NCBI GenBank assembly: GCA_963724435.1
Contig: CAVRUN010000015.1
Location: 164,096-228,095, forward strand
Direction of reading: 5' to 3'
DNA length: 64,000 nt
DNA from: AP-15 sp963724435
GTDB taxonomy: Bacteria; Pseudomonadota; Alphaproteobacteria; ATCC43930; CGMCC-115725
Each line of letters starts with the position of its first letter. The stretch's first letter is position 1. The position numbers were made by a program, and so were the translations under genes. This document shows positions 17,652 through 25,268 of the stretch, piece by piece. Under the pieces are notes generated by a model. The model made no database searches, was not told the DNA's origin, and saw only the letters and a list, made by a program, of their open reading frames with translations.

Positions 17652-18179
17652 CTACCCTTGCTGTTCCTCGAACTCGGACGGGTCGAGAACATGGACTGTG
17701 CCTAAGCCACTCGCCGAGGAAGTCCCGGCGCCCCCTTCGAGCGCGCCGAAATGCAGGTGCACGATCTGCCGGTTGTCGACTACCTCGGGTGTGATCCGCG
17801 CGGCGACATAGGGCAGCACCGCGATTGCGGCGAGCCGCTTTTCTTGCGCGGCCTCGAAGGGCGAGCAGCCGTACAGCGCGGCCAGGTCGTGAACATTTGC
17901 CGCTGCCATTTCGAGCAGGATCTCGCGCGGGTCTCGGTGCCGCGCCAGCAAGAACGCCACAGTGCGCTCGGTGCGCTTGTTGCGCGAGCCCGGCGGGCGG
18001 CCAGGACCGCGCTTGTAAACGATCGCCTTGGCGCGGCCGGCCTCGGTTCGAGGCTCGGCGAAGAGCCCGAATTGGCGCTCGTCCTCATCGGCCTCTGCCT
18101 GCTCGGCCTTCCAACGGCGGGTCGCCTCGTCGATCGCTATGATCTGCCCGCTATCGCCCTGATCATTCGACTGTGTCAT
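17652..18179 (-). CDS. AT-hook protein, possible small-terminase-like
   Basis: A 175-aa protein with an acidic N-terminus, then a clear AT-hook (KRGPGRPPGSRNKRT, about residues 56-70). A helical region follows (TVAFLLARHRDPREILLEMA; LYGCSPFEAAQEKRLAAIAV). The C-terminus (IVHLHFGALEGGAG) is probably flexible. Proteins with a GRPPGSRNKRT hook followed by this helical block occur near phage packaging genes and are sometimes named terminase small subunit. I hold that name as tentative because no large terminase is present. The start overlaps the preceding reading frame (ATGA). Confidence 0.55.
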   Translation of the reverse strand: MTQSNDQGDSGQIIAIDEATRRWKAEQAEADEDERQFGLFAEPRTEAGRAKAIVYKRGPGRPPGSRNKRTERTVAFLLARHRDPREILLEMAAANVHDLAALYGCSPFEAAQEKRLAAIAVLPYVAARITPEVVDNRQIVHLHFGALEGGAGTSSASGLGTVHVLDPSEFEEQQG

Positions 18180-18454
18180 CGACCCGCTCTCGCAATTCTC
18201 GCACAGTAAGATCGATTAGTTAATATGTCAGCTCTGCTGTCTATATCAGCAACACTGACCTTTGCAGGACGTAGGGACGTAGCAGGACGTGTCCCAGCGC
18301 TATTTATGTAAAGTGTCATTCTATGTGCCATTTTACCTGCGAAGCGTTTGGCTACGTCCCTACGTCCTGCAACCTTTCCTTCGCCCACCTTCAGAACGTG
18401 ATGGTAGGTCAGCATTGCTGCCCGACTTTGAGCCCGAGGGGTGTGAGGGGTCAT
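18176..18454 (-). CDS. Possible small protein spanning an inverted repeat
   Basis: A 92-aa frame overlaps both its neighbours by the ATGA pattern (start at 18454 on the ATPase stop; stop at 18176 on the AT-hook start). Those overlaps argue for a real gene. The sequence, however, is Arg/Ala-rich without clear fold, and it contains the perfect inverted repeat at 18262-18283/18351-18372. It may instead be a regulatory leader. I list it with low confidence. Confidence 0.3.
   Translation of the reverse strand: MTPHTPRAQSRAAMLTYHHVLKVGEGKVAGRRDVAKRFAGKMAHRMTLYINSAGTRPATSLRPAKVSVADIDSRADILTNRSYCARIARAGR
18262..18372. repeat. Perfect 22-bp inverted repeat with 67-bp loop
   Basis: The arms are 18262-18283 (starting TTGCAGGACGTAGGGACG) and 18351-18372, exact reverse complements. 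Within each arm the unit GGACGTAG/GGACGTAGC repeats. The loop is AT-rich. It sits between the replication ATPase and the AT-hook gene. It could be an iteron-like replication origin, a regulator site or an RNA hairpin. Confidence 0.85.
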
Positions 18455-20052
18455 TCCGACAAATCCGTGGGCTGCGTCAGATCGTCGGTCACTGCCCAGA
18501 TCGAGGTATTGGTTCTGTCGCTGCTCCGAATAAGCCGGTGCCCATTGACCACGTTGCCCTTGTGCGATCTCAAATAAGAGCCGAGCCGGTCGACCGAGAT
18601 GTTGCCGGTGAAGTTGTTTTTCTCTTTCGCGGCTGCGACCGAGAGCAGCGCCTCACGCAGAGCAGGGTGCGCGGGATTGCCGTCGAAGGTGCGCAGCGCT
18701 GCATCGTTGGCTGCCTTGGTCGCCGTTGCATACGCGACACCAAAATGGTTACGCCATTCGCGCAGCAGCGCCCACAGTTTCGCCCGCTTGGGATCTTCTT
18801 GGCGGGTCGACCGCATGGCTTGGGTGGCGTCGGCCATGCCGAGATGTCGCAATGCGCTGGGGACAAACCGCGACCAGCTTTCGAAATTGCCGATTGGCGC
18901 AACAGGGTCGGGGAACCCGGCCTGGATGTAGTATCGCAAAATGGTCAGGCCGGCGGCGACCAGTCGGCCGCGGTTGTTTTTCACTACCAGCCGCGTGCGC
19001 TCCTCGTCGAGGCCGCGCAGCTCGGGCGCCTCGCATTTCGGGTCGAGGTTCCAGATCAATGCCCGCCGGCTAGCGTCGCCGCCGACAGCGAGGTTGTTGC
19101 CGTTTGCAAAGAATGTGACGGTGCTGGTGCTAGCAGTGATCCGCCGCATGAAGCCGAGCGCGCGAAAGTCGACCTCATCCTTGGTCAATGCCTGGCAGAG
19201 ACGATCGCCCTGCAAGATGATCCCTTCGGGAACGTTGTCGAACAGGATTACCGGAGGCGCCTCGGCAAGGATCGTGCCGAGCAGTTTGTCGAGTTCGTTG
19301 GTGTCGGGTGAAAAGCGGCAGGCCGAGGCTGCGGCGCCCGTTGCGATGATCGCCGAGATATCCTGGCACAAAGTTTTACCGCTTCCGGCGGCACTCGCCG
19401 AACAGGCATAAAGCGGAGCGTGCGGAAAGCATCGTCGCGCTAGCAGGGTCAAAGTTTGGCTGACCATCGCAGCCTGGTCGACCGGGCCAACGACGGGAAA
19501 GTCTTTCAACAGATCGAGGTAGCCGTCGAGCGCTCGTCGCGCGTCATCCTCGCTCGGCTCTTCCGGGACTTCGGGGAATTCCATGCCTTGCGGGTCGAAA
19601 TACATCCCGCTTTCGGGGTCGTAGCCTGGCCGGGTGACAATGTGACCGTCCGGATAAAGGATCGGCGCCGTCGACAACCCCTTCAGGATCGGGACCCGCC
19701 AGCGCCGGCGATCGAGATAGACCCGCGCCACTTTTTCCGGGCAATCGATCTGCCGCGTGCCGTCGCCGCGCACCAATGGCTTTACAAAGTTGTTGGCGGC
19801 GGTCAGGCGCTCGATGAGGTTGAAGGGCGTGAGTGCGATTGTGCGCAGACCGGTTTCTTGCTTGCCGTCCGCGCTATCGAAGCTCTTTGGCCTGATCGCC
19901 ACGAGTTCGTTGGAATATTGAAACACCTCGTGATCGACGGCGATCAGGTTTTCCTCGGCCTGATCGACAACCTGGTCGATGTCGCCGCCTTTTACCCAAA
20001 GTACCTTGCGTTGGGCGCGCAGAGCTGCGGAGAAATCGACAACGTCAGCCAT
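18451..20052 (-). CDS. Phage/element replication ATPase (primase-helicase C-terminal type)
   Basis: A 533-aa protein. Residues 1-170 are a substrate or DNA-interaction region without a recognised motif. Residues 180-400 are a P-loop ATPase: Walker A SAAGSGKT (220-227), Walker B VILFDN (268-273), and a sensor-like TFFANGNNLAVGGDASRR with an arginine pair. The C-terminus is a helical region ending in YLRSHKGNVVNGHRLI, like a winged helix. This layout is that of the stand-alone helicase part of phage and plasmid primase-helicases (DUF3987/D5-like). It probably drives replication of the excised element. It overlaps the upstream gene by 8 bases. Confidence 0.7.
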   Translation of the reverse strand: MADVVDFSAALRAQRKVLWVKGGDIDQVVDQAEENLIAVDHEVFQYSNELVAIRPKSFDSADGKQETGLRTIALTPFNLIERLTAANNFVKPLVRGDGTRQIDCPEKVARVYLDRRRWRVPILKGLSTAPILYPDGHIVTRPGYDPESGMYFDPQGMEFPEVPEEPSEDDARRALDGYLDLLKDFPVVGPVDQAAMVSQTLTLLARRCFPHAPLYACSASAAGSGKTLCQDISAIIATGAAASACRFSPDTNELDKLLGTILAEAPPVILFDNVPEGIILQGDRLCQALTKDEVDFRALGFMRRITASTSTVTFFANGNNLAVGGDASRRALIWNLDPKCEAPELRGLDEERTRLVVKNNRGRLVAAGLTILRYYIQAGFPDPVAPIGNFESWSRFVPSALRHLGMADATQAMRSTRQEDPKRAKLWALLREWRNHFGVAYATATKAANDAALRTFDGNPAHPALREALLSVAAAKEKNNFTGNISVDRLGSYLRSHKGNVVNGHRLIRSSDRTNTSIWAVTDDLTQPTDLSE

Positions 20053-20767
20053 TTATGCGGCCTCTCATTTGGCGGGATTGGGCGCCAGCCACGATCGCCG
20101 CGATGGTCTTGCTTTGGAGGGTGTGCCCGGCCGGGCTGCTGCGGCAGATCGCGATCGCCTCAGCTGGGTTAGCGCCTTGCCGAAGCAACTGCGCTGCCAT
20201 CCGATTGATCGAAAGCTGCGCCGCGATTTCGACATCGCTTTCGGCAATGATTGGCTGCTCAAAGCCGGGAGGGATGCGGATTAACCCGATCTCGCCTTGT
20301 CGACAAAGGAGGTCCGTTGCCGCCCGGTCTGCATCCCAGTGCTTTGCAGCGGGCCAGAACCGCGACAATAGCCAGCGGTCTCCGGCGAACAGTGAAGCGA
20401 TCCCATTGCGATCATGCTGCGCATCGGCCAGCACCCGGGCGACGCCGTTGATGTCGCAATACAGAAAGACGGGATCTGGGCTCGCGTCACTCTTGGCCTC
20501 GACTATCGTCGCAAAAAGCTCGCCGAGTTCGCGATCGGGATTGCGAGCGCGCAATAATGCGACAGTGCGCGTCGGGTAGCCTCCTGGTGGCTTAGGGAAT
20601 TCGGCCTCGGCGCGGGCCATACCGTGGCAGTAAATCGGCAACCGGCTGATGATCGCGCTCGGGGTCCGCTCCGGTTCGGAAGCAAAGGTTTCCAGTGGCG
20701 GCGGGACTAACCACGCATTATCGATGACTTGGCGGACCGCTGCGCCAACCGCGCTGGCTTCGGTCAT
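20045..20767 (-). CDS. Hypothetical protein upstream of the replication ATPase
   Basis: A 240-aa protein, MTEASAVGAAVRQVIDNAWL, with PIYCHGMARAEAEFPKPPGG, VFLYCDINGVARVLADAQHD and RWLLSRFWPAAKHWDADRAA. No catalytic or binding motif is evident. It has ATGA overlap with the upstream small gene and an 8-base overlap with the ATPase gene. It is therefore very likely a replication partner, possibly a loader or primase-like adaptor. This is inferred only from position. Confidence 0.5.
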   Translation of the reverse strand: MTEASAVGAAVRQVIDNAWLVPPPLETFASEPERTPSAIISRLPIYCHGMARAEAEFPKPPGGYPTRTVALLRARNPDRELGELFATIVEAKSDASPDPVFLYCDINGVARVLADAQHDRNGIASLFAGDRWLLSRFWPAAKHWDADRAATDLLCRQGEIGLIRIPPGFEQPIIAESDVEIAAQLSINRMAAQLLRQGANPAEAIAICRSSPAGHTLQSKTIAAIVAGAQSRQMRGRING

Positions 20768-21042
20768 CGCCGGACGCGGCGCCTATCCATCGGTCGCCGG
20801 CGCCCCGGCGCAATTAAACGGCTTTTGATGACGGGCTGGCGCCCGTTCGGGCGGCCCGGCGATTTGTAGATCCGGCGTGCGAGCCGGTGTTGATCGAGCT
20901 GCTGCTGTCGCCGGCGCATTGCTCCTTCGTAATCGTCAAGAAGAGCAAGAGGCGAGACCAGTGCCACCAGCCAGATTAGGCTTGCCGATGCATTGCCCGT
21001 GTGGCTACAGTCGCCGCCGACGAGGTGGAGGTGGTGCTCCAT
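20764..21042 (-). CDS. Small membrane protein, unknown
   Basis: A 92-aa protein from ATG at 21042, with AAAGGAACG upstream. Residues 17-37 are one hydrophobic helix (ASASLIWLVALVSPLALLDD); the rest is strongly basic (RRRQQQLDQHRLARRIYKSP; RRRPMDRRRVRR). A longer start at 21126 was rejected because it runs through a hairpin. Function unknown. It is coupled to the next gene by ATGA. Confidence 0.5.
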   Translation of the reverse strand: MEHHLHLVGGDCSHTGNASASLIWLVALVSPLALLDDYEGAMRRRQQQLDQHRLARRIYKSPGRPNGRQPVIKSRLIAPGRRRPMDRRRVRR

Positions 21043-21069
21043 TTTCGTTCCTTTGTACGGATACTCAAA

Positions 21070-21105
21070 CCGCCGACGAGGCTGACACCTGGTCGGCGGT
21101 TTTTT
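21070..21105. terminator. Hairpin with T-run between two element genes
   Basis: CCGCCGAC (21070-21077) pairs with GTCGGCGG (21092-21099), and the plus strand follows it with TTTTTT. On the minus strand the hairpin is followed only by TTTG. It may act mainly against plus-strand readthrough, or as an attenuator between the 319-aa gene and the downstream replication genes. Confidence 0.55.
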
Positions 21106-21138
21106 CCACTGCGATCGTTCTCGCAATTCTCACATCGG

Positions 21139-22098
21139 TCAGCGCTCGGCGTCGAACGGGCGCACCTCCGCCGGGCGGGCGAGGTCTTCGATCCACGGCC
21201 ACATTTTTGCGACCTCGCGTAAGATCGTGCTCGAGCCCGCGGTAAGCCCGCGTTCTCGGAAATATTCAGCTATCTCGGCCGCCAATTCTGACTTTGAGGC
21301 TGGGATGCCATATTGGAGACAACGGCGGCGGACCTGCCGCTCGACCTCAGGCCAATTGTAAAGCGCGCTTCGGCCGGGAGGTGATGCCGATTCGATCGGC
21401 GGGATGGTTGGCGCGGGGCCAGAGGTCACCGTATCGGTTGACCGAGGCGCGACAATACAGTCGACATCATCAGCAAGTAATCCGATGACAGGTCCAAATT
21501 CGGGGCCTTTAATCGCCGGCGGCTGATCTGTGAATTCCTGAGGGATCAGCCCAAAATCGCGCTCCATAGTCTCGCGGAGCTGGTTTGCCGCCTGGCGTGC
21601 TTCCTCTTCGCTCGTCGGCCTCGGGGACGCTGGCCCCGTCGCACCGTAATAGGCGCGCTCCTTTGCATAGCTTTTCTCCCAGTCGATGTACTCGCCACCG
21701 CCCGGAAACACTCCGAACTTCTCGACCCATTCTTTGGTGTCAAGTACCGGCGGTGGCGTGGTCGGCGATCGCCCTGCCTGCTGTGCGAGCGGCGTCGCTG
21801 GCTCTTCCCATTGCTGAAAGATCAACCGAAGCGGAACCACCTTCACCTCCGGCGGCTCATCGCTGCCGCCCTCGGCGCGCATGCGTGAGGATGCAAAGTC
21901 GATCTCCGCCGCGGCCAAGGCGGCGCGGTCGATCAGAACCCATTCACCACCGACGTCTTTTATCGCCTCGATTTGCTGCGCAGTAATCGCCCGGCGAATC
22001 GCCAAGCGGGCATCCTGTGCCATTCGGCGCGGCGGCCCTACCTCGACGCGTTCGGCTGCCTCGTAGAGCATCAGATAGTCCGCTGGAAGCTCCGGCAT
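21139..22098 (-). CDS. Hypothetical element protein with C-terminal winged-helix-like region
   Basis: A 319-aa protein. The N-terminus (YLMLYEAAERVEVGPPRRMA) includes a short DNA-binding-like arm. The middle is Pro-rich and probably disordered. The end (NWPEVERQVRRRCLQYGIPA, SKSELAAEIAEYFRERGLT, then ILREVAKMWPWIEDL) is a familiar C-terminal helical block of proteobacterial phage regulators. It lies three bases after the excisionase-like gene. A regulatory role is likely but unproved. Confidence 0.55.
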   Translation of the reverse strand: MPELPADYLMLYEAAERVEVGPPRRMAQDARLAIRRAITAQQIEAIKDVGGEWVLIDRAALAAAEIDFASSRMRAEGGSDEPPEVKVVPLRLIFQQWEEPATPLAQQAGRSPTTPPPVLDTKEWVEKFGVFPGGGEYIDWEKSYAKERAYYGATGPASPRPTSEEEARQAANQLRETMERDFGLIPQEFTDQPPAIKGPEFGPVIGLLADDVDCIVAPRSTDTVTSGPAPTIPPIESASPPGRSALYNWPEVERQVRRRCLQYGIPASKSELAAEIAEYFRERGLTAGSSTILREVAKMWPWIEDLARPAEVRPFDAER

Positions 22099-22101
22099 GG
22101 C

Positions 22102-22365
22102 TTACGCGGCCGGCGGGGCGTCATCGCGCGGTTGGCGCCGGCGCTGTGGAATAGGCGGGCGCTTGGTGCAGATCTGTCCGGTGCCCTGTGTGGCGAGCCT
22201 GCGAACGCTTTCGCCGGTGTAACGCTTCAATCCGTCGAACGGGATGGCTTCGAGCAGTCCGCGTTTTTCCAGCTCCCACACTTTGGTTGGCCCGCAGCCG
22301 ATCTCGGCCTGCACTTCTTTGGAGGAGTAGAGTAACTTCCCATGTCCTTTGTCGGACCCGTCCAT
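22102..22365 (-). CDS. Excisionase-like helix-turn-helix protein
   Basis: From ATG at 22365 the protein is 87 aa. LLYSSKEVQAEIGCGPTKVW and ELEKRGLLEAIPFDGLKRYT are the helix-turn-helix and wing of AlpA/Xis-type proteins, and GESVRRLATQGTG closes the fold. A Pro/Arg-rich tail follows. A GTG reading 21 bases longer is possible. It is the first gene of the block after the integrase and is preceded by the dyad at 22391-22422. Confidence 0.7.
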   Translation of the reverse strand: MDGSDKGHGKLLYSSKEVQAEIGCGPTKVWELEKRGLLEAIPFDGLKRYTGESVRRLATQGTGQICTKRPPIPQRRRQPRDDAPPAA

Positions 22366-22390
22366 CTTGCTGCAACCTTCGTTCACGTTG

Positions 22391-22422
22391 TGATCGCCAG
22401 GAAATTATCAAACTGGCGATCA
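22391..22422. promoter_or_regulatory. Operator-like dyad upstream of the excisionase-like gene
   Basis: TGATCGCCAG (22391-22400) and CTGGCGATCA (22413-22422) are perfect inverted copies separated by 12 AT-rich bases. The site lies 26 bases before the start of the minus-strand block, in the 312-bp space between it and the integrase. It is a good candidate for the element's repressor or excisionase binding site. Confidence 0.6.
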
Positions 22423-22677
22423 TTTCGCAGCATCGAAGCTTTTTCGGGTCTACTTTGCTCGCGGTAAAATTGTGCACTGAAACGACACAAAAATGCACAC
22501 TACCGTTCGTATGTTATTGAAATAGCGAGCAGTGCCCGGCTGACCGTAAATCAGTCGGTTATTACGATTTATCAATACTTTCGGCGGGATATTCAGGACG
22601 TGGCGAAGCGGAGAGACGCCGGGCCCGGGCGCAATTTCGTGATGGCCGCCGCATCCGACAGCCGACGAATCGGATGG

Positions 22678-23895
22678 TCAATGCCGTGCGCGTCGCAAGG
22701 GTACGACGGCCGCCGGCGGCATCGTGCAGAACCAACTCCACGCTTCGGCGAGCTGGCAGCGCTTCTCGAACAGATCGCCCCGGCGGTACGCGGCTTCGAC
22801 CTTGTCGCTGACGGCGTGCGCCAGCGCCATTTCGCGAACCTCGGTAGGCGTGTTGGTCTCTTCTGCGCACCAATCAGAAAAAGTCGAGCGGAACCCGTGC
22901 GCAGTAAGGTCACCGCGCCCCATACGGCCGAGCAGTGCCAGCAGCGCCATGTTGCTGAGCCGGCCGCCGCCGGCGGCGGGAAAGACGACATCGCCGGCGC
23001 GGACCGCGGCCATCTTCTCGATGATAGCGATCGCCGCCTCGGACAATGGCACGCGGTGTTCACGGCCGGCTTTCATGCGCGCTGCCGGCACAGTCCACAG
23101 CCGCTTGTCGAGATCGATTTCGCGCCACGTGGCGCCGAGCACTTCGCCGGTACGGGCCGCTGTCAGGATGGCGAATTGGAGCGCTTGCGCCGCAACGCCT
23201 TCACGCTGCCGCAGCTCGGCTACGAACGCAGTGATTTCGGTATAATCCAAAGCTGCGTGGTGCTTGACAGGCGCGACCTTGCTCTTCTTTGGCAGGGCAT
23301 GTTCTAGGGCGCCCTTCCAGGTTGCCGGATTATCACCCTCTCGATACCCATGTTGTGTGGCCCAGCCGAGTATAGCTTCGATCCGACCGCGAACCCGGCT
23401 CGCGGTCTCGGTCTTTTCATTCCATAACGGGGTGATCACGCGCAACACCGCCGGCCGATCGACGGCCGCTACCGGCATGTCGCCGATGACCGGGAACACA
23501 TAGGTTGCCAAAGTGTTGGCCCACTGCTGGCGGTGCACGGGATTGTGCCAGCCCTTCTGGAATTCCGCGACAAAGGCATCGGCGCATTGCTTGAAGGTCT
23601 TCACCGCGGGGAGCTTCGCGGCCCGGTGGGCAGTCCTTTTAGCCGCGAGCGGGTCGTGGCCCTCGAGGACCTGGCGGCGGCACTCAAGCGCCTTGATGCG
23701 CGCATCAGCCAGGCCGATCGTTTGTAGTGGGCCGAGCCCCATCTCGTGTGGCTTGCCATCGATCGGCGAGGTAAACCTAAAGATCCACGATTTGTTGCCG
23801 CGGCGCCCGACGGAAAGCCACAGACCGCCACCATCGCCGTGCATCCCCGGCTTTGCCGTCTTGACCGCGGCCGTCGATAATTTTTCGATTTCCAT
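22678..23895 (-). CDS. int: Tyrosine integrase (DUF4102 type), intact
   Basis: A site-specific recombinase of 405 aa from ATG at 23895, with GGAGAAAGG upstream; a TTG reading adds 7 residues. The N-terminal arm-binding domain has DGGGLWLSVGRRGNKSWIFR. The core-binding domain spans about residues 95-200. The catalytic domain shows Arg248 (TAARTGEV), Lys275, His333 and Arg336 (TAHGFRSTF), His360 and Tyr370 (VEAAYRRGD), so the full tyrosine-recombinase set is present. It sits 208 bases from the 3' end of tRNA-Ser. It is expected to integrate and excise the element at that tRNA. Confidence 0.95.
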   Translation of the reverse strand: MEIEKLSTAAVKTAKPGMHGDGGGLWLSVGRRGNKSWIFRFTSPIDGKPHEMGLGPLQTIGLADARIKALECRRQVLEGHDPLAAKRTAHRAAKLPAVKTFKQCADAFVAEFQKGWHNPVHRQQWANTLATYVFPVIGDMPVAAVDRPAVLRVITPLWNEKTETASRVRGRIEAILGWATQHGYREGDNPATWKGALEHALPKKSKVAPVKHHAALDYTEITAFVAELRQREGVAAQALQFAILTAARTGEVLGATWREIDLDKRLWTVPAARMKAGREHRVPLSEAAIAIIEKMAAVRAGDVVFPAAGGGRLSNMALLALLGRMGRGDLTAHGFRSTFSDWCAEETNTPTEVREMALAHAVSDKVEAAYRRGDLFEKRCQLAEAWSWFCTMPPAAVVPLRRARH

Positions 23896-24102
23896 CCCGC
23901 GCGCGCCTTTCTCCAATCAGCAGGGCCGGCTTGCGGGATTGAGCGGATTTCGGCCGAAGCCAAAAACTGTCCGCCAAACTCACGAGCTATCCCACGCGCA
24001 TTTGGCCGAAGGTTGGGGAAGGTGTCAAGCGCTTTGTTCTCGTAAGATACTGAAATTATTTCGTTTAGCGAAGGTGTCCGAAGGTAGAAATTTCGGGGGT
24101 TC

Positions 24103-24189
24103 CGGATGGGGTGGGATTCGAACCCACGGTGAGCTTGCACCCACGCCGGTTTTCAAGACCGGTGCCTTAAACCGCTCGGCCACCCATCC
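24103..24189 (-). tRNA. tRNA-Ser (anticodon UGA)
   Basis: Reading leftward, GGATGGG pairs with CCCATCC to form the acceptor stem, with G as the discriminator base. The D-loop, the anticodon loop CTTGAAA (anticodon TGA), a long variable arm (GTGGGTGCAAGCTCAC) and GGTTCGAATCC are all present. The 3' CCA is not encoded. Its last 11 bases are repeated at 9426-9436. Confidence 0.95.
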
Positions 24190-24329
24190 AATACCTGTGT
24201 CCAACCGTTGGAGCCTGCCCGTGTCCAACCCAAAACGCCGATCGGCGCCCAAATGGCACCCAAGATTAGGGACGATGTTCTAGCTGCGTTCGCAGCGCGG
24301 CGTCAATCCGCTACCCCGCACCCCCTAAA

Positions 24330-24760
24330 TTCCCGAAATCAGGTCGCTGCTGAAGACGGATCCCAAGATCGAGCTTGCGCGACAGATCGGCAAAGCTCGC
24401 TCGACCACCCAGCGCCGCGGCGCCACTGCAAGGCCGGCGGCCTGATCCGAGCGTTTGCCGATGTCGATCGTCCAGTTTGCCGAGCTTGGCGAGCCCATCA
24501 CGAAGCTTTTGGCCGGCATAGGCGCCGTCGGCAAGCAGATGGCGCGGGCTGAAACAGGTCGTAAAGCGGTTGGATCACCAGCATCGCGATGTAGCGGTCC
24601 TGGGCATCGCCGGGATGGATCGCCATGCCGACCAATAGGCCGATGGTATCGGTGATGATATGACGTTTGCGTCCTTTGATCTTCTTGCCGGCGTCATAAC
24701 CGCGCAGCCCGCCGCTCTCAGTGGTTTTCACCGATTGGCTGTCGATCTGAAATCACTCAA
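24330..24760 (-). pseudogene. IS5-family transposase remnant
   Basis: Reading leftward, SVKTTESGGLRGYDAGKKIK and GRKRHIITDTIGLLVGMAIH (first catalytic Asp region) are clear. Later pieces, KRSDQAAGLAVAPRRWVVER with the catalytic Glu, are in another frame. The N-terminus and the very end are absent. It is a different IS5 subgroup from the 6353-7601 element. It lies directly beyond the tRNA-Ser gene. Confidence 0.75.
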
Positions 24761-25268
24761 TTCCTCTTATTCCCCACTCTTCCGGTCATTCAAGCTTTCG
24801 CGACGCGAAAAGCGGGAAATCAGGGAAGCCCGCTCATCGGCGGCCTGGGCCCGCGCTTTGGAGGCTGTAATCGTATCGGCGCTTTGTGTGGCTTGTGGCA
24901 GCCGCGGATTTGTGGCCGGTGCACGGCGCCGCCGCATCGCCGCTGGGCGGCTCTGGCGAGACCGGGTAATCGCATTACGGCCAGCTCTGCCGTCTGCAGC
25001 ACGTCCTGTTAAATGATTCTCGCACCGCCTGGCCGCCGCGTCTGAATAAAGCGTTCCAGTCACATCCTAGAGTCGGATAAATCATAGAATTACAAGAGTG
25101 CCGAAAAGCCGGATTGGGCAACATCGCTCGAAAGCGGGGCTAGGAAAAGATGGGAACCATTTGTTCGGTTACCGCTACGAGCCTGCCGAATTTGCGCATC
25201 TTAGGCGAATTTGCTACTTAGGAGAACCACGATCCGAGTTCGCCTAGTCGCAGGGTAAGATAGGGCCA
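24761..25268. other. Intergenic stretch, no gene recognised
   Basis: About 500 bases between the transposase remnant and the DUF1501 gene. Reading frames exist on both strands but are Arg/Ala-rich, lack ribosome sites and match nothing I recognise. The 3' part (25080-25260) is moderately AT-rich and probably holds the promoter of the DUF1501 gene. Confidence 0.4.

Larger units (their letters stand above)
9437..24113. mobile_element. Integrated phage-derived or satellite-like element at tRNA-Ser(UGA)
   Basis: About 14.7 kb with all genes on the minus strand and many ATGA-type overlaps. The order from the integrase is: int, excisionase-like, 319-aa, small membrane, 240-aa, replication ATPase, AT-hook protein, AlpA-like, Cys/His-rich, secreted, coiled-coil, 334-aa, two small, an 842-aa virion-like protein and a terminal group of small genes. 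A strong minus-strand terminator at 9535-9557 closes the block. No large terminase, portal, major capsid, tail or lysis gene was recognised. It is thus either a defective prophage or a satellite-like element that borrows capsids. The latter idea rests on gene content (integrase, AlpA-like regulators, replication protein). Confidence 0.7.

Noticed and set aside
18289..19311. A 340-aa plus-strand frame opposite the replication ATPase
   Set aside because: Composition is that of an antisense shadow, and every gene in the block lies on the minus strand.
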